Of a DNA stretch of 64,000 nucleotides, positions 34,302-43,344 are shown one piece after another. A model generated the notes under the pieces. It was not told the origin of the DNA. It saw only the letters and a list, made by a program, of their open reading frames with translations, and ran no database searches. The stretch covers positions 3,957-67,956 of the forward strand of contig CAZFSM010000021.1 of the NCBI GenBank assembly GCA_964521625.1, given 5' to 3'. Within the stretch, counting starts at the first letter, position 1. Every line of letters starts with the position of its first letter. A program made the position numbers and the translations under genes. Origin of the DNA: UBA1444 sp964521625. Its GTDB lineage: Bacteria > Bacillota > Negativicutes > UBA1444.

Positions 34302-36887
34302 TTATTGCTCGGCCAGCTGTTGCACTGCCGATTCCCGCAGTTTGAACTTTTGTACCTTGCCGCTGGCGGTCAGCGGATACTCATCCACAAAGAAGAAGCA
34401 TACAGGAACCTTGTGGATCGCAATCAGTTCACGGCAGTATTTTTTCAGTTCCAGACTGCTGACTGTTTCTCCTCTATTTAGCCGGATAAAACACACCGGC
34501 TCTTCGCCGTAATACTCGCAGGGAACACCGACAACCTGGGCGTCGGCGACCTGCGGGTGCGTCTGCAGAAAGGCTTCGATTTCCGCCGGGTAAATATTTA
34601 CGCCGCCGCGAATAATCAGGTCCTTGATCCGCCCGGTAATCGTGACAAACCCTTCCTCATCCATGCCGGCCAGGTCGCCGCTATGCAGCCAACCTTCCGA
34701 GTCCAGCGCTTTGCGGGTTTGTTCCGGCATATTATAGTAACCGGTCATGATCGACGAACCGCGGATGCAAAGTTCGCCATGCGTGTTGGCCGGCAGGGTC
34801 TCGCCGGTTTTCGGGTCACTGATCTTCGCCTCGTACCCTGGCAACACCCGGCCTACGCTGCCTAGGCGCTGCTCCAGTCGATCGCCCGGTGCGATGAAGG
34901 TGGCGCCAAGCACTTCGGTGGAACCGTACAGAATACAGAACTCCTGCGCACCCATATCTTCGATGACAAACCGCACCAATTCGGGCGCACAAACCGCACC
35001 GGCCCCGTTGCCGCCCCGCAGTGACGACAAATCATACGGCTGACTTTTCAGTTCTTCCCTTGCCGCCACAAACATGGTCGGGGTGCCAGTCACCTGGCTG
35101 GCCCGCGACTGTTCCAGCACCTTCAGGAAGTTCGGCGCCACGAAACGTTCCAGCACCGCCACGGCGCCGCCAAAAACCAGCGCCGAAAAAATGACCAGGC
35201 AGCCGTAGGCATGAAAAAACGGCAATGGTACGCAGGTGATATCATCTGAATGCAGCCCCTGTCGCTCGGCCATCGCCAGCGGATTGCGCAGATAGGCGAA
35301 ATGATTGACCATCGCGCCTTTTGGCGCACCAGTGGTGCCGGAGGTATACTGGAGCGTAAAAATGTCAGTCGGACGGACCATCGCCTGCCGCGCCGCCAGA
35401 TCCGCCGTTGCTACCTGCGCCGCTCCGGCAATAAACTCCGGCCATGCCAGCATGTCGACCGGCGCCACTTCACCAAGCAAAACAACTTGCCGCAGTTTGG
35501 GCAACCGGCTGAGCACGGCCTGCAACGTCTCGATGTACTCGCCGGGCCGGGCCGCCCCATCAGCCATAAACAACAGGACTGTGTCCGACTGGCCCAGCGC
35601 ATATTCCAGTTCAAAGGCCTTATAGTTGGTATTGATCATCACCAGCGGAACGCCGACGCAGGCAGCGCCGAATTCGACCGCCAGATATTCCGGCAGATTC
35701 GGGGCCCAGATGGCGGCATGTTCGCCGGGTTGCAGGTCAAGCGCCAGCAGTGCCGCCGCCACTTGCCCGGCCTGCGCATGCAGTTCGGCAAAGCTGATCG
35801 CAAGACCGCGCAGCGGATAGATGAGCGCCGGCTTGTCAGGGAACAGCAAGGCCCGTCGCTGCAAAAAATCGCCCAACGTCAGGTCTGTTACCGATAATCG
35901 GTCCAGTCGGACCATTTCTTTCAGCTGGCGGGCTCGTTTGGTCAATAGACAGATGTTGTCAAAATCTGGCTCGTCCAGTGTTTTTTGCATCAATAAACCG
36001 TCATCGTCAAACCAGCGCGGCAGCGCGCCGCCGAAGAAATAGCCCCGCTGGCGCAAAATCGCCACCGCTGCGCCGATCGCCGGTTCGGTCAAGCGCAGAA
36101 ACACCTGCTTCACCACAGCACAAGCGGCTGAAGCCTCGCTTTCCAGCTGCGCCAGTCTGGCTTCAAAATCAGCGCCGATTGCCTGCACGGTGATCCGGCT
36201 CACTGCGGCGCCACCAAAAGTCGCAATCTCAGCCAGCGTATTGACGCCAGCCGGCAGTGGCGCCGACGCTGGCTCGAAGCGATGGCCCGCATCGATCGCC
36301 GCATAAATAAACTGCAGCTGTTCTTGATAAACCGGTGGCAGATAAATTGTCTGCGGTTTCGGGCCAAACGCACGGAATACCAATAGTGTGGAAACCCGGT
36401 TCCTGGAAGCAGGTCCGGGGCCAAGCGCCTGGGTGTAGGATTCGGCCGGCATCAGGTCGACTTCCAGCCCTGTCTCCACATAGCCGTTCTCCCGGGTCAT
36501 CATTTGCGAAAACAGGTGGTTGCAGACGGCTTCGCCCCAAATCTGCTCCAAACCATGCCGGCCGGGGATTTCCGCCAGCGCATAGTTCATCAGGGCAAAA
36601 GCGACATCAGTCTGACGGTAGTCATGGCGGACCATCAGCTGCCCATGTTCGTACAACCGGGGATTCGGCGGTGAAGAACGATAAAAGGCCACATGGCCGA
36701 CCAATTGGCCGTCGGCAGCCCGAGCCACGGCTCGCCAGCTCTCGCCACACGCATCCTGGCGGATGATTTCCGCCGGGTCATACACCGCTTTTACCGGGTA
36801 ATTGTCACCGTATACCTCCCGGTATAGATCCACTATTCCGGAGGCATCAACAGCCTGAAACAGGTCCAGTTCCCAGGTCAGCTCCAT
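34302..36887 (-). CDS. GNAT-like domain fused to acyl-CoA/acyl-ACP synthetase
   Basis: An 861-residue fusion. Residues 1-300 match the tandem GNAT-like protein at 20863-21891 (VGHVAFYRSSPPNPRLYEHGQL and GYFFGGALPRWFDDDG). Residues 320-861 are an ANL adenylate-forming enzyme with QYTSGTTGAPKGAM, FCILYGSTEVLG, WLHSGDLAGMDEEGFVTITG, RIKDLIIRGGVNIYPAEIE and the catalytic lysine in LTASGKVQKFKL. It should activate a carboxylic acid with ATP and load it on CoA or the ACP encoded next. The natural fusion of an acetyltransferase-like module to a ligase is unusual. AAGGTGAG lies eight bases before the ATG. Confidence 0.9.
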   Translation of the reverse strand: MELTWELDLFQAVDASGIVDLYREVYGDNYPVKAVYDPAEIIRQDACGESWRAVARAADGQLVGHVAFYRSSPPNPRLYEHGQLMVRHDYRQTDVAFALMNYALAEIPGRHGLEQIWGEAVCNHLFSQMMTRENGYVETGLEVDLMPAESYTQALGPGPASRNRVSTLLVFRAFGPKPQTIYLPPVYQEQLQFIYAAIDAGHRFEPASAPLPAGVNTLAEIATFGGAAVSRITVQAIGADFEARLAQLESEASAACAVVKQVFLRLTEPAIGAAVAILRQRGYFFGGALPRWFDDDGLLMQKTLDEPDFDNICLLTKRARQLKEMVRLDRLSVTDLTLGDFLQRRALLFPDKPALIYPLRGLAISFAELHAQAGQVAAALLALDLQPGEHAAIWAPNLPEYLAVEFGAACVGVPLVMINTNYKAFELEYALGQSDTVLLFMADGAARPGEYIETLQAVLSRLPKLRQVVLLGEVAPVDMLAWPEFIAGAAQVATADLAARQAMVRPTDIFTLQYTSGTTGAPKGAMVNHFAYLRNPLAMAERQGLHSDDITCVPLPFFHAYGCLVIFSALVFGGAVAVLERFVAPNFLKVLEQSRASQVTGTPTMFVAAREELKSQPYDLSSLRGGNGAGAVCAPELVRFVIEDMGAQEFCILYGSTEVLGATFIAPGDRLEQRLGSVGRVLPGYEAKISDPKTGETLPANTHGELCIRGSSIMTGYYNMPEQTRKALDSEGWLHSGDLAGMDEEGFVTITGRIKDLIIRGGVNIYPAEIEAFLQTHPQVADAQVVGVPCEYYGEEPVCFIRLNRGETVSSLELKKYCRELIAIHKVPVCFFFVDEYPLTASGKVQKFKLRESAVQQLAEQ

Positions 36888-36919
36888 AAACCAAACTCAC
36901 CTTTTTCCCGCATCGTTTA

Positions 36920-38275
36920 TCAGTTTCCTGGCTTCAATGCCGCTACCCGTTTACGGCAATCCTGCAGCAACCGTCGCAGCAAAAACAATGACAGAACCGC
37001 TGTACAGGCACTGGCAACCGGGTGGCTCCAGTAAACGCCTTCCTGACCCCAGTGCCCGGCAAACCAGTCGGCCAGCGGCACCCGCAGGCAAACCAGGTAT
37101 ACAATCATCTGTCCCACCATGTAGACCGGCCGCTTCATCCCCTGCGACATCCCGGCCACCGCTGACAACATCGGCATGAACAGGATCGATAGCGCAGATG
37201 CCTGCATAGCGATCCCGCCCAGCAGCTTTAATTCCGGGGTTGGCAGGAACAGGCTGATCGTTTGTTGCGGCAGATAATAAAACAACAAAGATGCCGGGAT
37301 GATAATGGCCCATGATACTTTCAAAAAGAAATGCAGCCCCTGCCGCACCCGGTCATAGTCGAGCCGGCCCAGATTGAAGCCGACAAACGTCGCCAGTGCA
37401 TTGCTGAGCCCCATGATCGGCAACATCACCATCATTTCGGTGCGCGACATCAGATTCCAGGCGCCGACCGCCACCGCGCCGAAGCGGACCAGAATCCCGT
37501 TCAGCAACATCAGCGCTATTGGGGTAATCAGGTAGGCTGCGGTTACAAACAACCCTTGCTTGAGGATTTGCCACCAGATCCGCAGGTTATCCGGCAGCGG
37601 CAGCCAACGGAGTTTTCCGCCAAGCATCGCCTTATGCCGGCAACCGATATAAATCGCTGAAATGCACTGGCAGGCACAAGTAGCGGCAGCAGCGCCAGTC
37701 AGCCCCCAGCCCAGAAAAAAGATGAAAACGGGAGCGAGTATGATATTAAGAATGTTGCCAAGCAGCATGGCCTTCATTGGGGTCACCGTATCGCCCCGCG
37801 CTGTAAACAAAGCCTCCACCGTCATCACATAACCCATGGGGAAAAAACTCGCCGCCAGCCAAAATATAAAGCCTGTCCCGTGAACTGCCGTGTCCGGGTC
37901 AGCGCCAATCGCCAGGTAGAATGCCTGCCCGACCGGCGCCAGCATCAATGGTGAAAACAGGGCCATGAACAGCAGCATCAAGGGAAACACTGCTTCCGCA
38001 ATCTTTTGTGCAGCGGCTTCATCGCCGGCTCCGCGGGAAAAGCTCATCAAAATCACGCTGCCCATCGCCACTCCCTTTGCCAATGACAGCGCCAGATAGG
38101 TCAGTGGCAACGCCAGTGAAATCGCTGCCAGCGGAGTTTCGCCCAACCATGATACAAAGACGGTATCGGCATAGGAGTACAAGTTCTGGAAAAACAAAGA
38201 CACCATCAGCGGTAGCGCCAACCGACCCAAAACATGCGAAACTTTTCCCTGTCCCATATCTACCGCTTGCGACAA
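36920..38275 (-). CDS. MATE-family efflux transporter
   Basis: A polytopic membrane protein of about 451 residues with 12 predicted helices in two MATE repeats (LALPLMVSLFFQNLYSYADTV in the first, and a second starting near residue 235). Members export drugs or small metabolites using Na+ or H+. It is the first gene of the 20-kb operon, so it likely exports the product made by the downstream enzymes or protects against it. The start is uncertain: TTG 38275 has AAGGAAG at a long spacing, while ATG 38257 has no SD. I could not identify a convincing promoter upstream. Confidence 0.92.
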   Translation of the reverse strand: MSQAVDMGQGKVSHVLGRLALPLMVSLFFQNLYSYADTVFVSWLGETPLAAISLALPLTYLALSLAKGVAMGSVILMSFSRGAGDEAAAQKIAEAVFPLMLLFMALFSPLMLAPVGQAFYLAIGADPDTAVHGTGFIFWLAASFFPMGYVMTVEALFTARGDTVTPMKAMLLGNILNIILAPVFIFFLGWGLTGAAAATCACQCISAIYIGCRHKAMLGGKLRWLPLPDNLRIWWQILKQGLFVTAAYLITPIALMLLNGILVRFGAVAVGAWNLMSRTEMMVMLPIMGLSNALATFVGFNLGRLDYDRVRQGLHFFLKVSWAIIIPASLLFYYLPQQTISLFLPTPELKLLGGIAMQASALSILFMPMLSAVAGMSQGMKRPVYMVGQMIVYLVCLRVPLADWFAGHWGQEGVYWSHPVASACTAVLSLFLLRRLLQDCRKRVAALKPGN

Positions 38276-38415
38276 AATCCAATCACTTCCTTATTAGGGT
38301 TATTTTCGCCAAACTCGCCGATTTACCTGCAAATTCAAGTTTTCTGGCAGGATTTTTGATACAAATCCAGTATTACTTCCGGTAAGAACAGAGATAGCTG
38401 TGGAGATGATTTGCT

Positions 38416-39504
38416 ATGTCACGCCTGTACAGATACATCTTAATAACAGCCAGCTATTTGATGTTTCTCAGCCTGTTGTTGCCCGGCAGCGCCTCTGCCA
38501 GTCAGGTTTATGGACATCTATATTTTGCCGAAGCACTATTGCAAACCGAAGCCGGCAGTTATCTGGCCCGGCAAAACAATACCCGGGCTGCATTTCTACT
38601 GGGCTCTCTCTCGCCTGATTCGACTTGGATCGGGCATATGCTCACCCAGCCGGAGGTTCGAGCTCGCTTGATGCAAAGGTATGAAGTGGAATTTCCCAGC
38701 TTTCTGCCGGAGCATGCTACTTATATTGATGACATCCACCAGAAATTGCCCCGCCAATTCACCCTGCAACTGATCCAGGCGGCGTTGACCGAAGAAGAAC
38801 AAGCCTTTGCGATCGGCTGGTTATCGCATTATGCAGTCGACTCGTTCATGCATGACCTGATTAACCGTCATGGCGGCTTTGTCAGCAATCCAGACTTGTT
38901 TGATTCAGCGGAGATGAAACAGCACGATTACCTGGAAGCATTAGAAATGAAACACGTCTTGCAACTTAACGGATTCCGTTTGCGCGACGGCGCTGATGCA
39001 GCGGGTCAGTCAAAATTGCCGCTGCAGATGTTGCATGGGGTGTTTGCCGCTATGTATTCCGACAATCCCTATTATGCGGAGCATCGCTCAGACTTTAACC
39101 GGGTCATGACTCTCTCCTCTCACTTGATGCTTGATTCAACCCGTTGGTATGGGTATCAGTCCCAACATACTCCGGCGCAAATCAAACGAATGAAAAAATT
39201 GATTCGCCGATTTCGCCCGCATCAGGGAAAGCTTTTGGAAGTTTTGCCTGATTTACCACCACTGAAACAATACGAAACAGAAAAATCTACCGGTCAATTT
39301 TTGCCGGATTGGCAGCTACGGTCCCGCCAGTTGATCGAAAGCTCGCATTTGCTCATAGTAAACGCTACGGCCTATTATTGGTGGCGAAACCGCACCAATC
39401 CTGTAGCCAGTGAAATCGCCGCCGAAACTCTCAACCGGCTTCAGACCGAGCTGACACGCATGAATCCGGCCGATAACCTGATGCAGCCGCGCCAGCACTA
39501 TTAA
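38416..39504 (+). CDS. Secreted zinc-dependent phospholipase C-like protein
   Basis: A 362-residue protein with a signal peptide (about 1-28: YLMFLSLLLPGSASA). The zinc-dependent phospholipase C domain follows: HLYFAEALL, LLGSLSPDSTW, WLSHYAVDSFMHDLINRHGG and HDYLEALEMKHVL give several His and Asp ligands. Many bacterial members are annotated as hydrolases of unknown role. It is the only long plus-strand gene between 0 and 45 kb, diverges from the MATE operon across a 140-base gap, and ends at a shared bidirectional terminator. The fold is likely, phospholipase activity is not shown. Confidence 0.8.
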   Translation: MSRLYRYILITASYLMFLSLLLPGSASASQVYGHLYFAEALLQTEAGSYLARQNNTRAAFLLGSLSPDSTWIGHMLTQPEVRARLMQRYEVEFPSFLPEHATYIDDIHQKLPRQFTLQLIQAALTEEEQAFAIGWLSHYAVDSFMHDLINRHGGFVSNPDLFDSAEMKQHDYLEALEMKHVLQLNGFRLRDGADAAGQSKLPLQMLHGVFAAMYSDNPYYAEHRSDFNRVMTLSSHLMLDSTRWYGYQSQHTPAQIKRMKKLIRRFRPHQGKLLEVLPDLPPLKQYETEKSTGQFLPDWQLRSRQLIESSHLLIVNATAYYWWRNRTNPVASEIAAETLNRLQTELTRMNPADNLMQPRQHY

Positions 39505-39535
39505 AGCCAGTATAACGCACCAATTGAAAGGACAG

Positions 39536-39571
39536 AAAAAGGCGGGACCGGCAATGCCGGTCCCGCCTTTT
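39536..39571. terminator. Bidirectional rho-independent terminator
   Basis: GGCGGGACCGGC and GCCGGTCCCGCC (39541-39552, 39556-39567) form a perfect 12-bp stem with a 3-base loop, flanked by five A and four T. It serves both the plus-strand phospholipase-like gene and the minus-strand sdhB-end of the dicarboxylate operon. Confidence 0.95.
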
Positions 39572-39580
39572 CGCACTTAA

Positions 39581-40336
39581 TTATTTGTCGAACAGCTTGC
39601 TCAGGGCAAACTTGTTCACCTGACGATTGAGTTTGGCGATCGAGGTTGTCAGCGGAATGCTCTTCGGGCAAACCTCGGCACAGTTCTGCGCGTTACCGCA
39701 GCCGGCAATGCCTCCCGGCCCCATCAACGACTCCAGACGGCCATCCTTCTGCATCGCTCCGGTCGGATGCGTGTTCATCAGGTGAACCTGCGCCACCGGC
39801 GCCGGGCCGATAAACTCCGACTTGTCATTAAAGTTGGGGCAGGCTTCCATGCAGCACCCGCAGGTCATGCAGCGCGACAGCGGATAGACCTCCTCTTGCT
39901 GCACTCGCGACATACGCGGTCCCGGTCCCAGGTCAGCCGTCGTGTCGACCGCCACCCAGGCCTGGACTTTTTTCAGGTTGTCAAACATCTTCTGACGGTC
40001 GACAATCAAATCCCTGACTACCGGAAATTTGCTGAGCGGCGCTAACGTAATCGGCTGCTCAATTTTATCTACCAGGCAGGAGCAGGACTGGCGTGGTTTT
40101 CCGTTGATCACCATGGCGCAGGCGCCGCAGACTTCCTCCAGGCAGTTGCAGTCCCAAGCCACCGGTTTGGTGGTTTTCCCTTCTTTGGTGACCGGGTTTT
40201 TCTGTACTTCCATCAACGCGGATACCACGTTCATGCCCAGCGACCAAGGAACAATAAACTCTTCAGTATAGGGGGCAGAGTCCGGCGCATCCTGCCGCTC
40301 AACAATCAGATGAACGGTTTTTTGCTGTTCGCTCAT
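39581..40336 (-). CDS. sdhB: Succinate dehydrogenase/fumarate reductase iron-sulfur subunit
   Basis: A 251-residue protein with three cluster sites: CNCLEEVCGAC plus a later CSC for [2Fe-2S], and CMTCGCCMEACPN and CGNAQNCAEVCPKS for [4Fe-4S] and [3Fe-4S]. It transfers electrons between the flavoprotein and the membrane cytochrome b. ATG 40336 has AAAGGAGG nine bases upstream and follows the sdhA stop by one base. Last gene of the sdhC-sdhA-sdhB order common in Firmicutes, before a strong terminator. Confidence 0.96.
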   Translation of the reverse strand: MSEQQKTVHLIVERQDAPDSAPYTEEFIVPWSLGMNVVSALMEVQKNPVTKEGKTTKPVAWDCNCLEEVCGACAMVINGKPRQSCSCLVDKIEQPITLAPLSKFPVVRDLIVDRQKMFDNLKKVQAWVAVDTTADLGPGPRMSRVQQEEVYPLSRCMTCGCCMEACPNFNDKSEFIGPAPVAQVHLMNTHPTGAMQKDGRLESLMGPGGIAGCGNAQNCAEVCPKSIPLTTSIAKLNRQVNKFALSKLFDK

Positions 40337-40337
40337 C

Positions 40338-42113
40338 TTATTTCGCCTCCTTTGCAGCCTGGCCGGCAGCGGGCTTTTTGGTGTTGTCGACGTCATAGCG
40401 GCGGGCCCTGGGCTGAATCAGCGAAGTATCGATTTCATCATAGCTGAAAGAAGGCCCGTCCGGCGTCCAGGCAGCCTTTGTCGTCTTCAACCAGTTTTCA
40501 TCATCCCGTTCGGGGAAGTCCGGCTTGAAGTGACCGCCGCGGCTTTCGTTGCGACGCAACGCACCCTGTGTGATGACCCTGGAAAGCTCCAGCATGTTCC
40601 AAAGCTGTCTGGTGAACATCACTTCCTGATTGGCGTGTTTGGATGAGTCGCTGATACCGATGTGTTTCCAGCGTTCCTGCAGTTCCGAAAGTTTTTCATC
40701 CGTTTCCTGCAGTTTGTTGTTGTAGCGCTGAATCGTGACATTTTCGGTCATCCAGTCGCCCATTTCACGATGAAGCTTGAACGGATTCTCTTTGCCGTCC
40801 ATCCGCAACATGTTCTCATACACGACTTCTTCACGTTCTTTGGCCGACTGCACCGCACTGGATTCGATCGCTTTGCGGGCGCCGCGCTCCTTGGCGAAAT
40901 TGACGGCGGACGGACCGACGACCATGCCGCTGTATGTGGCAGACAACAGTGAGTTGCCGCCGAGCCGGTTGGCGCCATGATACATGTAGTCGCATTCGCC
41001 GGCCGCAAACAGGCCGGGGATATTGGTCATATGCCCGTAGTCGGTCCACAGGCCGCCCATCGAATAGTGCATGGACGGGAAAATCTTCATCGGCACTTTG
41101 CGGGGGTCTTCGCCGACGAAATTTTCGTAGATCTCGATGATTGCGCCCAGTTTACGGTCAATCTCTTTCGGGTCTAGATGCGTCAGGTCCAGATTGACCA
41201 GGTTTTGGCCGTTCAAGCCCAGACCCATTTCGGTACAGACCTTGAATATCGCCCGGGCAGCGATGTCGCGCGGCACCAGGTTGCCATAGGCAGGATACCA
41301 CTCTTCAAGAAAATACCAGGGTTTGCCGTCTTTGTAAGTCCAGATGCGGCCGCCTTCGCCGCGCGCTGACTCGGACATCAGGCGTCTTTTGTCTTCGCCC
41401 GGCAACGCGGTTGGGTGAATCTGGATGAACTCGCCGTTGCCGAAAATGGACCCCTGCTGATACGCGATAGACGCAGCTGATCCGGTGGAGATGGTCCCGT
41501 TGGTGCTGCGGCCGAATACCATGCCGAGCCCGCCGGTTGCCAAAATGACCGCATCGGCGGTAAACGCTTCCATTCTCATGTCGTACATATTCTGGGCCAC
41601 AATGCCACGGCACTCGCCATTATCGTCGAGGATCAGCCGGACAAATTCCCACTGTTCGTATTTTTTGACCAGTTTCTGTTCTTCGTAGCGCCGCACTTGC
41701 TCATCCAGTACATACAGCAGCTGTTGACCGGTACTGGCGCCGGAAAATGCGGTGCGGGTGTGTTTTGTGCCGCCGAAAGGCCGCAGGTCGAGCAGTCCTT
41801 CCGGGGTACGGGTAAACATCATCCCCATGCGGTCAAGCAGGTGAATCAGGCCGGGCGCCGCGTCGCACATTTCTTTTACCGGCGGTTGGTTGGCCAGGAA
41901 ATCGCCGCCAAGCACGGTGTCTTCGAAATGTTGCCGGGTCGAGTCATTCTGTCCCTTCGTGTTCAGAGCGCCATTGATGCCGCCCTGGGCGCAGGCCGTG
42001 TGAGAACGTTTCACCGGCACCATCGAAAACAGTTCTACATTCTGTTTCAGTTCCGCGATGCGAACTGTGGCCATCAGACCAGCCGCACCACCACCGACTA
42101 TAATAAACTTCAT
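40338..42113 (-). CDS. sdhA: Succinate dehydrogenase/fumarate reductase flavoprotein subunit
   Basis: A 591-residue flavoprotein. FIIVGGGAAGLMATVRIAE binds FAD, the covalent-FAD histidine is in KRSHTACAQGGINGAL, and the active site includes FIQIHPTALPGEDKRR, MHYSMGGLWTDYGHM and LGGNSLLSATYSG. It interconverts succinate and fumarate. Gene context with fumarase and a dicarboxylate carrier suggests work in the fumarate-reducing direction during anaerobic growth, but direction cannot be read from sequence. Confidence 0.96.
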   Translation of the reverse strand: MKFIIVGGGAAGLMATVRIAELKQNVELFSMVPVKRSHTACAQGGINGALNTKGQNDSTRQHFEDTVLGGDFLANQPPVKEMCDAAPGLIHLLDRMGMMFTRTPEGLLDLRPFGGTKHTRTAFSGASTGQQLLYVLDEQVRRYEEQKLVKKYEQWEFVRLILDDNGECRGIVAQNMYDMRMEAFTADAVILATGGLGMVFGRSTNGTISTGSAASIAYQQGSIFGNGEFIQIHPTALPGEDKRRLMSESARGEGGRIWTYKDGKPWYFLEEWYPAYGNLVPRDIAARAIFKVCTEMGLGLNGQNLVNLDLTHLDPKEIDRKLGAIIEIYENFVGEDPRKVPMKIFPSMHYSMGGLWTDYGHMTNIPGLFAAGECDYMYHGANRLGGNSLLSATYSGMVVGPSAVNFAKERGARKAIESSAVQSAKEREEVVYENMLRMDGKENPFKLHREMGDWMTENVTIQRYNNKLQETDEKLSELQERWKHIGISDSSKHANQEVMFTRQLWNMLELSRVITQGALRRNESRGGHFKPDFPERDDENWLKTTKAAWTPDGPSFSYDEIDTSLIQPRARRYDVDNTKKPAAGQAAKEAK

Positions 42114-42127
42114 TTCCTCACCGCCCC

Positions 42128-42739
42128 CTATACCCGGAAATATGTGAGCGCTACGAGTCCGCCTGCATTAAGCAGAACAAACATGGCCCACGCAACATAT
42201 TGACTGAACTGTTGGGCCCGCGGCCCGGCGGTGATCCCCCAGGTAATCAGGAAGGTCCACAATCCGTTGGTCAGATGAAAGATCGCACAGGCCAAGCCGA
42301 GCGCATGCAAACCAAGTACGACCGGATCAGCAAAAATCTTGGCCACCTGTGAGAAGGTCACCACCTGTCCAAGCCCGGCGCCGCCGAAGCGGAACAGCCA
42401 GACATGCCAGGCGACAAAAGCAATCGTAATATAGGCGGTAATCCGTTGCAGATAAAAATTCCAGTTGCGGGTATAAGAGTACTTCAGAACATTATTCTTT
42501 GATTCAAATGCGATGACAATCCCGTACAGGCCATGAAACAAAAGCGGTACGGCGATAAACAGGATCTCCAGTGCATATAGCATCGGCAAACTTTGTAAAA
42601 AGGCAGTGGCGGCATCAAAGGCCTTAGGACCGACAATTGCCCGGCTGATCGTGAAGACATGTTCCAATAGGAAAAAGGTCAGTGGCACTACTCCCATCAA
42701 GGAGTGTATCCGTTTCAGATAGAACTCATTGGTATTCAA
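42128..42739 (-). CDS. sdhC: Succinate dehydrogenase cytochrome b558 subunit
   Basis: A 203-residue membrane subunit with five hydrophobic helices and His residues suited to two b hemes (RIHSLMG, LEHVF, LFHGLYG, WHVWLF, FHLTNGLW). It anchors SdhAB and exchanges electrons with menaquinone, as in the Bacillus/Wolinella type. The start is TTG 42739, with AAGGAGGGG eight bases upstream; the ATG nearby is out of frame. Confidence 0.94.
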   Translation of the reverse strand: MNTNEFYLKRIHSLMGVVPLTFFLLEHVFTISRAIVGPKAFDAATAFLQSLPMLYALEILFIAVPLLFHGLYGIVIAFESKNNVLKYSYTRNWNFYLQRITAYITIAFVAWHVWLFRFGGAGLGQVVTFSQVAKIFADPVVLGLHALGLACAIFHLTNGLWTFLITWGITAGPRAQQFSQYVAWAMFVLLNAGGLVALTYFRV

Positions 42740-42769
42740 CGCTTCATCCCCTCCTTGCTTTTGAATCGA

Positions 42770-43330
42770 CTATTCCTGAACATATGGCGCCTGACCTACT
42801 TGGTAGAAGTCCTTGCCTTCGGCATCCATCACGACAATCATCGGAAAGTCTTCCACTGTCATGCTTGCCACCGCTTCCGGTCCCAACTCACCGTAGGCCA
42901 GCACTTTATACTCTTTGACCCGTTTGGCAATCAGGGCGCCAGCGCCACCGACTGCGGCAAAGTAGACAACCCCATGTTTTTTCATTGCGTCGATGACTGC
43001 CTGGCTGCGGTTTCCTTTACCGATCATGCCGCGAAGTCCCTGTTCAATCAGGCGCGGTGTGTAGCTGTCCATCCGGCCGGAAGTCGTCGGGCCGGCGGAG
43101 CCGATCGGTTCGCCTGGTTTAGCCGGCGATGGTCCCACATAATAAACGACTTGGTCTTTCAGGTCGACTGGCAGCGGTTGCCCAGCGTCCAGTGCTTCCA
43201 CCATCAGTTTGTGCGCCGCATCACGGGCGGCGATGATTGTGCCGGAAATCAATACGCTATCGCCGGCTTTCAGCGAGCGGGCGACGGATTCATCAAATGG
43301 CGCGGTTATGCGAATCGGTTGTTTTGCCAT
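42770..43330 (-). CDS. fumB: Fumarate hydratase class I, beta subunit
   Basis: A 186-residue C-terminal fumarase domain: VLISGTIIAARDAAHK, VYYVGPSPAKPGEP and GPTTSGRMDSYTPRLIE are typical. ATG 43330 has GGAGGG nine bases upstream, and 14 bases separate it from the alpha-subunit stop. Together with the alpha subunit it forms an oxygen-sensitive [4Fe-4S] fumarase or the related L-tartrate dehydratase. The sdh genes next door make fumarase the better call. Confidence 0.93.
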   Translation of the reverse strand: MAKQPIRITAPFDESVARSLKAGDSVLISGTIIAARDAAHKLMVEALDAGQPLPVDLKDQVVYYVGPSPAKPGEPIGSAGPTTSGRMDSYTPRLIEQGLRGMIGKGNRSQAVIDAMKKHGVVYFAAVGGAGALIAKRVKEYKVLAYGELGPEAVASMTVEDFPMIVVMDAEGKDFYQVGQAPYVQE

Positions 43331-43344
43331 CTCTGCCAACCCTC

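Noticed and set aside
36920..38275. A sigma-B or sigma-A promoter upstream of the long operon
   Set aside because: I looked in 38276-38415 on the minus strand and found no pair of boxes with acceptable spacing.
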